Part shown: positions 44,164 to 55,151 of the stretch, piece by piece
How the letters are laid out: each line of letters begins with the position of its first letter
Position numbering within the stretch: position 1 is the first letter of the stretch
DNA from: Bactericera cockerelli
Lineage: Eukaryota > Arthropoda > Insecta > Hemiptera > Triozidae
DNA: 64,000 bases
Direction of reading: 5' to 3'
NCBI GenBank assembly: GCA_024516035.1
Contig: CM044962.1
Location: 4,650,131 to 4,714,130 of the forward strand
The notes under the pieces: model-generated
Seen by the model: only the letters and a program-made list of their open reading frames with translations
What the model was told of the DNA's origin: nothing
Databases searched by the model: none
Made by a program: the position numbers and the translations under genes

Positions 44164-45745
44164 AACTCCCGCTCAAAAATATTGCAGGGTCACTTTTTTT
44201 TATCTGCTTGCGAAAATATCAAATGTATTCGAATGAAACCTTTTCTATATGAAAGAGCAAAGAAGAACACATTATTTATAATAATTATTATAAGAAAGAC
44301 AACTTGTATATTAAAGAATAATAACAAAAAATAAAAAATGGAAAAAATAAAAAAATTAACAGGTGACAATTTATCCAAAAAAATTAAACTGAGAACACTT
44401 CGGTGCAAATTTTGCCCATAATTAGTAACATGTATGCCCTCCACGAGCTTTGATAATGGCTAGCATCCGTCTGCGCATGCTAATGATGACATTTTTGATC
44501 ATTATTTGAGGAATGTTCGCCCACTCCTCAATTGCCACCCTCTCCAAGGTACGAAGGTCTTCTGGTGCTGGAACATGAGCTCGAATGCGTCTTTTTAGCA
44601 TGTCCCAGACATGTTCTATTGGGTTGCAGTCCGGGCTGCGAGCAGGAGTCTGCAGGGTCACAATACCCTCCGCTTCAAGGTACTCCTGTGTGATCCGTGC
44701 AGTGTGGGGACGCGCATTATCTTGCATGAATAGGAAGTTCTCTCCATAGGTTTCAGCAAAGGGCCTCACATGTTGATCTAAGATGTCTGACACGTATCTT
44801 GCAGCAGTCAGAGCTGGCCTAGGGACTATCACTAGCTCTGTGCGCCTGTCGAAAGTTATGCCAGCCCAAAACATAATGGAACCACCTCCATAGGGTTCAC
44901 GTTCGGAGATACAAACGTCAGCAAACCTCTCACCATCCCTACGCCACACACGCTGTCGTCCATCTGGCATGGATAGAGCAACTCTTGTTTCATCTGAGAA
45001 CATTACTCTCTTCCAATCTCGTACTCTCCAATTTCGGTGTTCTCGCGCAAACCTAAGGCGGGTAACTCGATGGCGGCTGGTGAGTTTCGGGCCAATGGCG
45101 GGCCTGAAATTGCCAAGACCAGCTTCCTGAAGCCTTCGCCGAATTGTAGGAGCAGAAACCGTCACTTGTCGGGTGTTTCTTATTGCAGTACGGAGGGCTG
45201 TACTCGTCATGGTCCGTTTTCTGAGGGCCTGAGAGACGAGGAAACGATCATCTCGAGGCGTCGTACATCGTGGGCGTCCCTGTCCTCGTCTTCTTTCAAT
45301 GCTTCCTGTCTCTCTGAACCGCTTCATAACTCTCCCGATGGTTGTTGCATGCACCCCCATGTTGTTACCCACTTCAGTGTAATTCAACCCGGCTTGCACC
45401 AATGAGCGGACTGTCCTCAACTCCTCACTCGTCAAATGATGAGCAGCGCACATGATAACAGTTCATTAACAACCGAACTAACACTGACTGATAAGATTTT
45501 GATTTGAAAATGAATATTTGTCTCATAATGATAATTAAACTTTAAACATGTTTTTGACAAGTTTTCAATAAATGTCAATTTTTCCCTGTATCTTTCTACC
45601 TAAAGCTTTAATATTGTAAAACATTGATAGAAATACACCCAAACAACATAAAATAATTAAATATGTACCAATTAACCCATTAAAGACCTCTAGGGATAAA
45701 ATATTTAGAAAAAACGTTACCCTGCAATATTTTTGAGCGGGAGTT
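44164..45745 (-). mobile_element. Tc1-like transposon, complete (1,582 bp)
   Basis: Bounded by TA duplicates (44162-44163 and 45746-45747) and 27-bp terminal repeats identical at both ends, starting AACTCCCGCTCAAAAATATT. One full-length transposase gene lies inside. The undamaged frame and perfect ends suggest a recent insertion that may still be active. Confidence 0.95.
44422..45453 (-). CDS. Tc1-type transposase, intact
   Basis: 343 aa, the usual length for the family, from ATG at 45453. The enzyme binds the terminal repeats and moves the element by cut-and-paste into TA sites. The N-terminal helix-turn-helix region (about 1-115) includes LTSEELRTVRSL and TIGRVMKRFRETG; a GRPRC-type AT-hook-like linker follows at about 58-63. 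The catalytic triad is D154 (FSDET), D245 (QDNARPHTA) and E280 (DCNPIEHVWD), with 34 residues between the last two, so DD34E. The C-terminus ends IIKARGGHT, typical of Tc1 proteins. No stops or missing residues are visible. Confidence 0.95.
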   Translation of the reverse strand: MCAAHHLTSEELRTVRSLVQAGLNYTEVGNNMGVHATTIGRVMKRFRETGSIERRRGQGRPRCTTPRDDRFLVSQALRKRTMTSTALRTAIRNTRQVTVSAPTIRRRLQEAGLGNFRPAIGPKLTSRHRVTRLRFAREHRNWRVRDWKRVMFSDETRVALSMPDGRQRVWRRDGERFADVCISEREPYGGGSIMFWAGITFDRRTELVIVPRPALTAARYVSDILDQHVRPFAETYGENFLFMQDNARPHTARITQEYLEAEGIVTLQTPARSPDCNPIEHVWDMLKRRIRAHVPAPEDLRTLERVAIEEWANIPQIMIKNVIISMRRRMLAIIKARGGHTCY

Positions 45746-46700
45746 TATTTAGGGGGATTGATTTTCAGCCAAAAAAATTTGGCCTACACGACCCCAGTCA
45801 GGCTGGGCATGGACCAACTTTAAAATCTTAAATAGAATGGTATGTCTTGTGGCATATTGTTTTAAAGCTCTTATTGAGAAAAGTTCATTACAATAAATTT
45901 CAGTGTGCTACGACTTACTTTTCTCGAGATACAGGGTCGGACGTCCTGCGTAATATCCCTATATTTTGACCTATAACTCGTTAACCGTAAATTATGGAGA
46001 AAATTTTTCTTGATAATAATAACTCCTTATAGCAAGAACGTTCGAACAAGTTAAAATTTGATTTGTTTTTTCGTTAAATTTTTTTCGACTGTTCGTCCGG
46101 CTGGCTGACGAAACCGACCAGAAACTAACATCAACAGAGTATGTCGAGTTATAACTTGTTCGAAAAGTCTCATCATAAGGAGTTATTATTAACAAGAAAA
46201 ATTTTCTCCATAATTTACGGTTATCGAGTTATAGGTCAAAATATATGGATATTACGCAGGACGTCCGACCCTGTATCTCAAGAACGGTAAGTCGTAGCAC
46301 ACTGAAATTTATTGTAATGAACTTCTCTCAATAAGACCTTTAAAACAATATGCCACAAGACATACCATTCTATTTAAGATTTTAAAGTTGGTCCATGCCC
46401 AGCCTGACTGGGGCCGTGTAGGCAAAATTTTTTTGGCTGAAAATCAATCCTCCTAGATATAAAGGAATACGGGTTTTTGCGTTTTTTGATATTCTGAGTC
46501 GTTTTCGAAAAACCTAGGCCTGGGTGAGACTTTATGAAGACCCTGTATATATATTATGTGTCGTTTTGTTTGGCGACTGCATTGAATATTGGTTGTAATT
46601 CCGATTAGTTATCGTACTTTTGTTAAAAAACTTTCGTGGTATCAGCCATTGTGACCCACTGGGAAGAGACCACAGGTAACAAGTTAAGTTAAAACAAATA

Positions 46701-46838
46701 TCATATTTGTGTTAATCACTTTTGTGATATCACAACTACTGAAACTCGCTGTACTAAATTTCTGCTGAACTTGGGACTTGAACCACCGACCTCCAGATTA
46801 CAAGTCCGCCGCCTTATCGATCAAGCTACTGAGGTCGT
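46701..46838 (-). repeat. SINE-D copy
   Basis: Minus-strand GACCTCAGTAGCTTGATCGA, GGCGGCGGACTTGTAATC, GGTTCAAGTCCC and GTGATTAACACAAATATGAT. Confidence 0.93.
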
Positions 46839-47880
46839 TGTATACCTCCAAGCACATATTTTTTTATATAGATATTGGTTTTTTTGCTCTGATTTCAGTT
46901 TCATTTAAAATATTTGGAATTTCTGAGCAAATTTGGTGTTTGTATGTCTGTCTCTAAAGTACATAATTTTTTTAGTGTCAAATGTTAGGATGTGAACTAT
47001 TCACGACTAATGATGTGTCAGATGTTATAATTGGCAGTGATTTTTTTGTTGGTTCCTGTTCATTCATAGATAATTGTTATGACTTCATGAGTTAGTTTAT
47101 GAATGTTGGGATGTATGAAATGCTGGAATGTTTGTGTGTAGTGTCAGGTAGTTTCTTCTAGTGGTCCATTCTACTGTAATATGCTCGAATTGGCGGACTT
47201 TCATTTCGTCCCTGTTTTTTTGGTATGAAAATGCATTTCCATTTCTAATATATGTTACTCTAAAGGTGTAGGATATGCTGAGAACAATTTGCCAATCCAT
47301 TTGAAAAAAATGGTTGGAATGATGCGTCTTTTTAGAGGGTGTTGTCCATTTTTTTACCCAGATTACTGTTGTAGCAACTCTTGTGAAAAATGGTATGAAT
47401 ATTAATGTGAGCATTCAGAACTTGGGGAGTCTATGTAGAGAAATAAGAATAGTAAATATAATATGCAAATGTAATGCAAATATAAAAATTAACAACTTGG
47501 GAACCATAGCTAGAGAAATAAAGAAATCATAACTCCCTCATAATCTTACCCCTTGCTAAATAAAGTAAAACCCGACATCCCAACATTAAATAGCTGCAAG
47601 CACAACTCTAATCTAGAAGCTAACTAACTTTTTGCAAGTAATAACAGAATAGTAGAACACAGTAAGAATGAACTTCGTGTGGAATAAATTAAAACAAAGT
47701 TAAAACTTTTTTTCCTTTTTCCTGTAAAATCCAGGTTAACTCATCTTACTAGATATTGTCTAGAAAAAAAAACAAGTTGTTCAAGTTATCGCGGCGTGCG
47801 GTGAATTCACATCTCGATTCGACCCCAGTTGTTGACAACCCCCTCCCTAACCAACTCTCGTTTCTTTCCTCTGTGTTCCC
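46839..47880. other. No gene supported upstream of lipin
   Basis: AT-rich; small frames without recognisable domains. It gives way to more mixed, CpG-containing sequence from about 47790. Confidence 0.5.
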
Positions 47881-47885
47881 CTCAG

Positions 47886-48342
47886 GGTGTCTGCTTGATC
47901 TTGTGATTATATATAGTCCCATCAGTCCCGAGGGAGCTACCCCCGCCACGGTGTGCAATAGAAAAGGGACTAGTCCAACGATGTGTCAACGAGGAACCGG
48001 GAATTGACCCTCCAAGTGAAGTGCCAGAAGTGGAGAGAAATATTCGCGCTGGATTTTGCGATTTACGTAGCACAACGAAGAGTTTCGGTTGTGAATTCGT
48101 GAATAATGCAGTCCCTCGTGTCTGTTCACTAGCCACTGGGAACGAATACTTGTTAATTTAATCTGTGATCCTACTATTTGTAATTCGTGTTAACCGAGCT
48201 GACCAAGTTTTCGGTTAACACTTTGTGATACCTTCGCTTTTTCGTAGTCCCACCGTTATGGTGCATCAACCTTTTGTAAAATCTCATTAAATTTACTCAA
48301 TTTTTGTGATCTCATCGTTCGTACCATTTAGTTTAGTTAATC
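47886..48342 (+). other. Lipin 5' untranslated region, possible splice acceptor at its start
   Basis: A pyrimidine-rich stretch ending CCCCTCAG (47878-47885) looks like an intron end. The following 457 bases have several stops in all frames and lead straight to the lipin ATG, so an upstream untranslated exon is possible but not identified. Confidence 0.45.
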
Positions 48343-51132
48343 ATGAGTTATTTGATCGGGAAATTTCTGGACAAGTTCCGTGAAATCAACACGGCAACGC
48401 TCACCGGTGCTATAGATGTTATTATTGTGGAGCAACCTGATGGAACGTTCAGCTGCTCACCGTTCCATGTGCGGTTCGGGAAGATGGGTGTGCTGCGGAG
48501 CAAAGAGAAGATAGTGGAGATAGAAATCAACGGAAACCCTGTCAACATTCACATGAAGCTCGGGGACTCAGGGGAGGCATTTTTCGTGCAACCAGTCGAT
48601 CTCGATGAAGACGGCATCATACCACCCCACCTCACCTGCTCGCCCATACCAATGGATGACCACCCCATGGAGTCCGTGCGAGCACTCAACCAGCCTCATT
48701 TGTTCGAACCGAAAGCGAAAAAGAGCATCGAATTTCTAAGGAATCCTCCGATTCATGAAATCGAAAGTGTCGGAAGCAGTGGAAAGTCGGACGAAAATAT
48801 TTACGTGTTCGACAAGGCTCAGCCTTCAATGAGCAGTGAGAATATTGAAGAGAGAGAAGAGGAAGTGGCAGTCATCACTGAGAAATGTGAGAGTGAGAAA
48901 GAGGTGAAGAAAGACGAAGAAGATGAAAGTGAGGCGAAGAATGAAAGTAGTGAGACGGATAACGAGGACGTGAGAAAATCTGAAAGCAGCATTGCGCTGC
49001 CCAAAACATTTTCTGCGGAAACTATTACAGAGAATGTTGAATTTGTGCGAAAAATAAGCGCAGTAACAAATGAATTCAGACCCATTGAGTTAGAAACTGG
49101 TGAAGATACAAAGACTGAAGACAAGCCGTTGACCCATTCGAACAGCAAACGTCGGAGAAAGAAGAGAGGCTCTGCTAAGAAGAAGGCAAGTGTTGTCAAG
49201 AGACCAGCGTCGCTGGAGTTAAAACAAGAAGATATAGCCGCCCCTGAGAGCAAGGAGCCGCCTGAAGACCCGGAGCTCGCTAATGTGAAGTACTCTGCCA
49301 TGGAGACTGACATCCACTTCTTCAGTGATACAGAAGTGACAAGTGGACCTTCCGATAGCCATCGGCCTCGCCCTCCTTCCGTGGAACTTGCGTCTGTCCT
49401 GTCCGACTCAGAAGTGGAAATGAAGCGGACGACCACTACCAAGCCTCACCAGCAGTCGTGGAACTGGGGGGAGTTACCCTCTCCGCCCCCACTCAACTAC
49501 CGCAGCGCAGAGGCAGACAGCAACCAGCAGGAAGCCGCGGTGAAGCGGTCACTGCTTGCGAGTCTCATGGGGTTCATGAAGAGGACGAAGCACATGAGAA
49601 ACAGCCCCCAGTCAGAAGGCATCTACCTGTCTGATCTGAATGTTGACGACTTGGAGCCGCACATCGCTCAGCTCTACTTCGGCAACAATTACAAACAGCT
49701 GGAGGCTGCGGTACAGAATGATGCTTCTGGCCAGAGAGGAGGAAGTGTGTCCAGTGGAGAGTCGGGCCGGGGTCCCAGCATCTCAGGGTCTCCCAACAGT
49801 GAGCCCGGGTCTCCTGCTGGGCCTGTGCTGCCCATGGGCGAGGTCGCCCTGTCCCTCTGTGGCAAGCTCGGCACTCCTGACGGCCCCTCAGCTGAAGAGT
49901 TTGCTCAGCACACCTTGCCGTATGAGACACTAGCTACTGATCCTAATATATTAGACAACCCAGACCTGGTCGTACGTATCGAAGGAAAGTATTACTCTTG
50001 GAAAGCTGCATCTCCGATCATCCTCTCTTGGGTGGCCTATCAGAAACCTCTTCCGAAAGAAGTCGTTGAGAAGATGACACCCCAGGAAACCCCGGAGTTA
50101 CCCGAGCGGAAACGAACGCGAAGCTATTCCTCCTGGTTCTCGTGGAAGCGTGGCGGCGCCGAGGCGAGTCCTGAGAAGAATCTGGACGCGAGTGAAAACA
50201 AGAAGGACATCTCCAGCAGCAGCATGCAGGATGACTCGCTGCTGGCAACCATGGCGGAGATCCTGAACCAGATCCCGGAAATCACCGACCAGGCCGTCTC
50301 CTCGGACTCTGACGAGGATCTGATCCGCAACAGACGCAGGCACAGCAACGCGAACCACAAGAAGACGCTGCGTCTCACGTCGGAGCAGATCGCGGGACTC
50401 AATCTGCGGTCCGGGATGAACGAGGTGGAGTTCAGTGTGACCACGGCCTACCAGGGCACGACGCGGTGCAAGTGCTACCTGTTCCTGTGGCGGTGGAACG
50501 ACAAGATCGTCATCTCGGACATCGACGGCACCATCACCAAGTCTGACGTCCTAGGGCACGTGCTGCCCATCATGGGCAAAGACTGGGCGCAGAACGGAGT
50601 CGCCCGGCTCTTCACTAAAATAAAAGAGAACGGCTACAAGCTGCTTTACCTTTCGGCGCGGGCCATTGGCCAGTCGCGCGTCACACGGGAGTATCTGCAG
50701 TCGGTGAAGCAGGAGGACTTGACTCTGCCGGAGGGGCCGATGCTGCTCAACCCGACGAGTCTGCTCAACGCATTCCACACGGAGGTGATCGAGAAGAAGC
50801 CCCAGGAGTTCAAGATCTCGTGTCTGCGCGACATTATGGCCCTTTTCCCGGCCAACACGCAGCCCTTCTACGCCGGCTACGGGAACAAGGTGAACGACGT
50901 GTGGTCGTACCAGGCGGTGGGCATTCCCCTGTCGCGCATCTTCACCATCAACTCGCGCGGGGAGGTGAAGCATGAGATGACGCAGACGTTCCAGTCCACC
51001 TACTCCAACATGAGTTACCTGGTGGACCAGATGTTCCCCTCCTCCCTCCAGGGTACTTCCTCGGAGGACTTCAGCCAGTTTGTCTACTGGCGGGAGCCCA
51101 TCCCCGAAACCCTCTCTGACGAAGCCATCTGA
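48343..51132 (+). CDS. Lpin: Lipin, Mg2+-dependent phosphatidate phosphatase
   Basis: 929 aa, complete. Lipins dephosphorylate phosphatidate to diacylglycerol at ER membranes for triglyceride and phospholipid synthesis, and can move to the nucleus as transcriptional co-regulators. The N-LIP domain (about 1-108) opens MSYLIGKFLDKFREINTATL with the ATG in good context (A at -3). A polybasic nuclear signal (KRRRKKR, 269-275, continued by KKK) and the family signature DIHFFSDTE (323-331) follow. The LNS2 catalytic domain spans about 673-905 with the HAD motif DIDGT at 726-730; next to it LGHVL replaces the usual LGHIL co-activator-type motif. Acidic and Ser-rich linkers separate the domains. The whole protein is in one exon, whereas known animal lipin genes have many introns, so a retrogene or intron loss is likely. 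The 3' half is markedly GC-rich at third positions compared with the AT-rich surroundings. Confidence 0.95.
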   Translation: MSYLIGKFLDKFREINTATLTGAIDVIIVEQPDGTFSCSPFHVRFGKMGVLRSKEKIVEIEINGNPVNIHMKLGDSGEAFFVQPVDLDEDGIIPPHLTCSPIPMDDHPMESVRALNQPHLFEPKAKKSIEFLRNPPIHEIESVGSSGKSDENIYVFDKAQPSMSSENIEEREEEVAVITEKCESEKEVKKDEEDESEAKNESSETDNEDVRKSESSIALPKTFSAETITENVEFVRKISAVTNEFRPIELETGEDTKTEDKPLTHSNSKRRRKKRGSAKKKASVVKRPASLELKQEDIAAPESKEPPEDPELANVKYSAMETDIHFFSDTEVTSGPSDSHRPRPPSVELASVLSDSEVEMKRTTTTKPHQQSWNWGELPSPPPLNYRSAEADSNQQEAAVKRSLLASLMGFMKRTKHMRNSPQSEGIYLSDLNVDDLEPHIAQLYFGNNYKQLEAAVQNDASGQRGGSVSSGESGRGPSISGSPNSEPGSPAGPVLPMGEVALSLCGKLGTPDGPSAEEFAQHTLPYETLATDPNILDNPDLVVRIEGKYYSWKAASPIILSWVAYQKPLPKEVVEKMTPQETPELPERKRTRSYSSWFSWKRGGAEASPEKNLDASENKKDISSSSMQDDSLLATMAEILNQIPEITDQAVSSDSDEDLIRNRRRHSNANHKKTLRLTSEQIAGLNLRSGMNEVEFSVTTAYQGTTRCKCYLFLWRWNDKIVISDIDGTITKSDVLGHVLPIMGKDWAQNGVARLFTKIKENGYKLLYLSARAIGQSRVTREYLQSVKQEDLTLPEGPMLLNPTSLLNAFHTEVIEKKPQEFKISCLRDIMALFPANTQPFYAGYGNKVNDVWSYQAVGIPLSRIFTINSRGEVKHEMTQTFQSTYSNMSYLVDQMFPSSLQGTSSEDFSQFVYWREPIPETLSDEAI

Positions 51133-51777
51133 AGTGTTTCAACCTCAAGATCGCTATAATCGGTTTGTTTTGCCTCGTAGGGGTTTTTTATGCTTTCATG
51201 AAACTTCATGATCCCTTTTGATTTTAATCTCCAATTTCTAGTTTAATTTCTTCATTGTCTTCTCTCTTATCCATGTCGCATTCAAAATGCTGGTGAATAT
51301 ATTTTACTAAATTGCTACATTTAAGTCACCCTATCGCTCATTACTGGAATTTTTTATACGTTTTTTTTTCAAAGATTATTTTTGAAAATCCCTGGGCTAA
51401 AATTAAACAAACAGAATCATATAACCTTTCAACTTGAGAGATTTATTTTTATTTTTTTCCAAATTAAATGTCATAAAAAACCCAAGTTTTTTTTGCTTGA
51501 CATTAGGAAGATATTAACTGAGAGTTAAAAAGAGGACTGAATGTGTTCTGGTTTGTCACTTTTGTGTCGGAGAAATCATTTTTCGGGTTTAAGGACGTAT
51601 TTTTATTAAATAATTTATATTCTTTGAAGGAGCTTATTTTATTAGAACCCATTATTTGTAAACATTTCATTTGTTAGGTGCTATCTTCATGTCTAATAGT
51701 CTATAGACCTTGTGTATAGTAAAACGCTAATTGGAGTGTTCACTAGAGATGCATTAAGCCTAATGGAAAAAAATAAA
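51133..51777 (+). other. Lipin 3' untranslated region, candidate
   Basis: AT-rich sequence directly after the lipin stop. The first exact AATAAA is at 51772-51777; an ATTAAA occurs earlier, near 51402. No poly(A) tract follows the stop, so there is no sign of a recent processed insertion. Confidence 0.45.
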
Positions 51778-52140
51778 AATCAGGCAAAATTTTTTTATAT
51801 AAAAACCAACACAATACTTCCGATTTCTAATTGTCGGCAGTAATGAATGATTATTTCCAGTGCATAGTACTAATCGATTATTAAGATTTTCAAATTTAAG
51901 TGCTACCTACTCACTGGTAAAATTTTGCTACCTTCTCACTGGTAAAAAGTTGTTTCCTTTAAATATTATCAGCTCTCTGATTGGTTGATGCCAAAAATGG
52001 ACACAAAGAAGATGGCCGCAAACGAGATTCTAGAAACAGCTGTTTGAATTTGAATTTTTGACTATCAATGTTGATCCGACCAAAACAATGTTGTAGGACT
52101 AATTAAAATTGTTTCAACTTTGCATCGCAAATTTAAAATT

Positions 52141-52356
52141 TAATAATATTCATAACACTCTTTAGTAGAAGGTAACCACCAGGCGAGGTTAATGCTCAAA
52201 GCATTTCCTACCACCTAACCCTCAGAGTCTTATTATTGTGGTCACAAACTCAAATTAATTTATGAGGAAAATTTCATGCACTGTGTGGGATTCGAACCAA
52301 CGGATCCCTACGCTACCTGGAAGACTAGCGCGTTAACCACTTGACTACCAGTGCAC
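52141..52356 (-). repeat. SINE-B copy
   Basis: Minus-strand GTGCACTGGTAGTCAAGTGG, GGTTCGAATCCCACA, body, GGTGGTTACCTTCTACTAAA. Confidence 0.92.
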
Positions 52357-53657
52357 AGTAGCTTAATCGGTCAATCAATATAATATGTGAGACAATTACG
52401 TCTATAGAGCTTATGTCTCTATGATCTATGTTGGTCACATTTTGAGGTCTATACTTGGAATTACTGCTCTTATAGGTAAAAAAGTTACAACTGGTTAGAG
52501 AGAAGGAACACTGATCGGAGTAGTTTCAGAGGTTTGCGATCGGTTAGGCCATGCTGAGAGGTTAGGGTTCGAGTCTTGGTAGTGTGAAATCTTTTTTCAT
52601 TGGAAAACATGTTGAACACAATAGATTTTCAAATTTTGAGATGTTTTTCATTTACTTTTTTATGTGAGATTTTTTTTTTACTTTTAAATTTTACTGTGTA
52701 GTAACATTTTTTATTTCGAAATTGTATTTTTTTGTTTTTCTGTTTCATTATTTTTTTCCCCATTTCGTAAGTTTTCAAAAAATGAGTTTGATTTTTTTTT
52801 TTCTCAAAAAAAGTTAGGTCAAGTCATACAAATACTCGATAGATTTAGTATTCATTTCGTCACGGGTAAAAAACCTTTACGCAACTAAGTGCTGGTTGAA
52901 GTCTAGTCACTCATCGCATCAAAGTCCAAACTTGTTTTGAAAGCAAAAAATGATGAAAAAAAGGGTGCTTATTATTCGACAAAGAAAAAAAGGGACCCTA
53001 ATTTCAACACTTTTTCCCCCTCATAAAATCCAACAAAATGTCTCATTTTACATCTATTGTTCATAGATCTTCAGAAAGGTTCAAAAGAATAAATACTATG
53101 AACTTAGAAATCGGCTTGTTTTTGTATTTTCTTGGTGTAAAATTTAAGAGTGTTGAAAAAAAAGTGTCGAAAATTATGGTCGCTTTTTATCACTGTCCAA
53201 TATTTGGTAAATGTACCCTGAATGTATAGTTAACAGCCAATATTTTTTTCAGGCCATTTAATATTTTTTTGAGAGATTTAAATTTCATAACAATTTTTTT
53301 TACTTTTTACAGTCTGATTTATTTTTGGATATTTCTATTAAAAAAAAAACCGGCTCATGTTTCGGTAGTAGAAAGTCGTGTGATGTTCACGTCATTTATT
53401 TTTTGTAGTATCATCATCATAGGGGGCGTCATCGTGAACGATGGTAGCCAGACAGTGGAAGAATGACTCAGCACTTCTACCACTGTCTTTACAAGGAGGC
53501 TAATAATTGACAAGGGCCCCCAGAACCAAGCATATGCTGGTCTACTCCCTGTTTATAGTCCCCCAGCCAGACTTTTTTTTTTTTTTTATAGTATACAGGA
53601 TTCAATTGAATATCTTCAGATGTCCTCAAAAGTAATGCCGTCCTTAGTAGGTCCATT
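52357..53657. other. No gene seen; tRNA-like SINE remnant at about 52510-52640
   Basis: GGTTAGGCCATGCTGAGAGG, GGGTTCGAGTC and TGTTGAACACAATAG suggest a further SINE family, with relatives at about 55985-56095 and 59500-59610. The rest is T-rich and unassigned. Confidence 0.4.
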
Positions 53658-53780
53658 TTTAAGGACTCGTAACCCGGAGGTCGAGGGTTCGAGTCCAGTG
53701 AACGGCGAACTTTAGTAAGGCGGGTTTGAGGTGACATCACTGTTGTCATTTGTGATGAACATTGAACACAAATATGAACC
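53658..53780 (+). repeat. SINE-D copy, diverged
   Basis: GGACTCGTAACCCGGAGGTC, GGGTTCGAGTCC, AAGGCGGGTTTGAGG and GAACACAAATATGA. Confidence 0.75.
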
Positions 53781-53828
53781 GACCTCAGTTTTTTTTTTTG
53801 GCATTAGTTGGCAAGGCCATTCTATACA

Positions 53829-53976
53829 GCCGACCTCAGTTTCGTGATGGATAAGGCGGCGGCGGACTTGTAATCTGGAGGTCGGTGGTTCAAGTTCCAA
53901 GTTGAGCAAATATTTATTAAAACCGGGTTTAATTAGGTGTGATAGTGTCACGATTGTGATCAACAGAAATTATGAT
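53829..53976 (+). repeat. SINE-D copy
   Basis: GCCGACCTCAGTTTCGTGAT head, GGCGGACTTGTAATCTGGAG, GGTTCAAGTTCC and CACGATTGTGATCAACAGAA. Confidence 0.88.
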
Positions 53977-55151
53977 AACTTTCTTCCCCCTTTCTTCCCC
54001 TTTTTTTTTCTTTTTTTAATAGGAAAAAAAATCGATTGGGGGCCAACTTAATCTGTTATATTAACTTTATCTCCCTCGGAAGTAATAGAGGAAAAGCGTA
54101 ATGCGCTATCGAACCACTTTGCGAGTGAAAAATACAGTCGAGAACGGAAAGTATCCAAGAAAATTACTCTCCCCGGTCGAAAGCCATTCGAAAATGCAAA
54201 ACAGGAAGTAATAAAAACTGAGCAGATGAAAATAAAAGGTAAGCGGATATACGTCGACAGCAAAATGTAATTTGGAAAAAAGAAAGAAAGAAAAAACACG
54301 AAAAATGTAATTTGGAAAAAAGAAATGAAAGAAAAAACACGATAAACAACTCATAAACCAATACTCGTTTGGGTTGTTTGCGAGGAAAAGCAATCTGGAA
54401 GGTCATTTTTTTTATCTTCAGAATGGTCGAAGACGTATCCAGGACATTTTTGCCGGCCCATTTCAGGATGGGTGAGGTTTATGAGTGATGGTAGAGAGTG
54501 AAACCACTCTCTATTTTTAACAACCTGGTCTGAAAGAAGTTGATAGAAACCTAGGATAATTTTTTTTGGGTGTCTATAGTCTAGGCGGATTAAATTTTTT
54601 CTTAGAATATCTATGAAATATATAAGTTCGCAAGAAAAAATTATATTATACACAGTTCTTGGTAAAACCAATTAATAAACATGGAAATAATTTGAAGATA
54701 GAATTAAGTAAAACAAGAAAAGCCAAGTTTAGTGTTTTCTATCTTAAGATTTTTTCGATGTAGAATATCTGTTGAATTTATATTTTTTAGCCAATCAGTC
54801 GAACTTAAAATAAGAGAACTCAATAGACAGCAATTTTTTTTTACATCCAGGTCTTCTCTCTTATTAAGAGTTATTTCCCTTAAAGAGAGCTACATTTGAC
54901 CTAAAATTGTATCCTTATACTCAGGTTTGACTATTCTACCAACATGAGTTGTGACATTATACACGAAACTACATACATCATACATACATAAATGTTCAAG
55001 ATGATGTTGAGTTATGTAGAATTGTAGATATCTTTTAAAAAGTTAAATTCGAACTTAAAAAATTCGAAACCTAAAGAGCAAGTACGAATTTTTTCGTACT
55101 TGCCTACTGGGCACAGAAATTGAAACATCACGATTGTGATAAAAACCTGTG
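53977..55151. other. No gene seen; pogo-like remnant at about 54795-54946
   Basis: An AAATGTAATTTGGAAAAAAG stretch is repeated at about 54264 and 54304. CTTCTCTCTTATTAAGAG and AGGTTTGACTATTC suggest a decayed pogo-like MITE. A short hairpin (CAAGTACGAA/TTCGTACTTG) lies at about 55079-55103. Confidence 0.4.

Larger units (their letters stand above)
44074..46547. mobile_element. LIR-1 copy 3, foldback element split by a Tc1 transposon
   Basis: TACAGGGTCTTCATAAAG at 44074 and its complement at 46547. With the Tc1 and one TA removed it is about 890 bp, like copy 2, but with the loop in reverse orientation. The interruption is at CCTTTATATTTAGG, readable intact in copy 2. Confidence 0.93.

Noticed and set aside
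48819..50973. Several minus-strand frames overlapping lipin
   Set aside because: Antisense shadows of a GC-rich coding exon; the plus-strand product is an unmistakable lipin.
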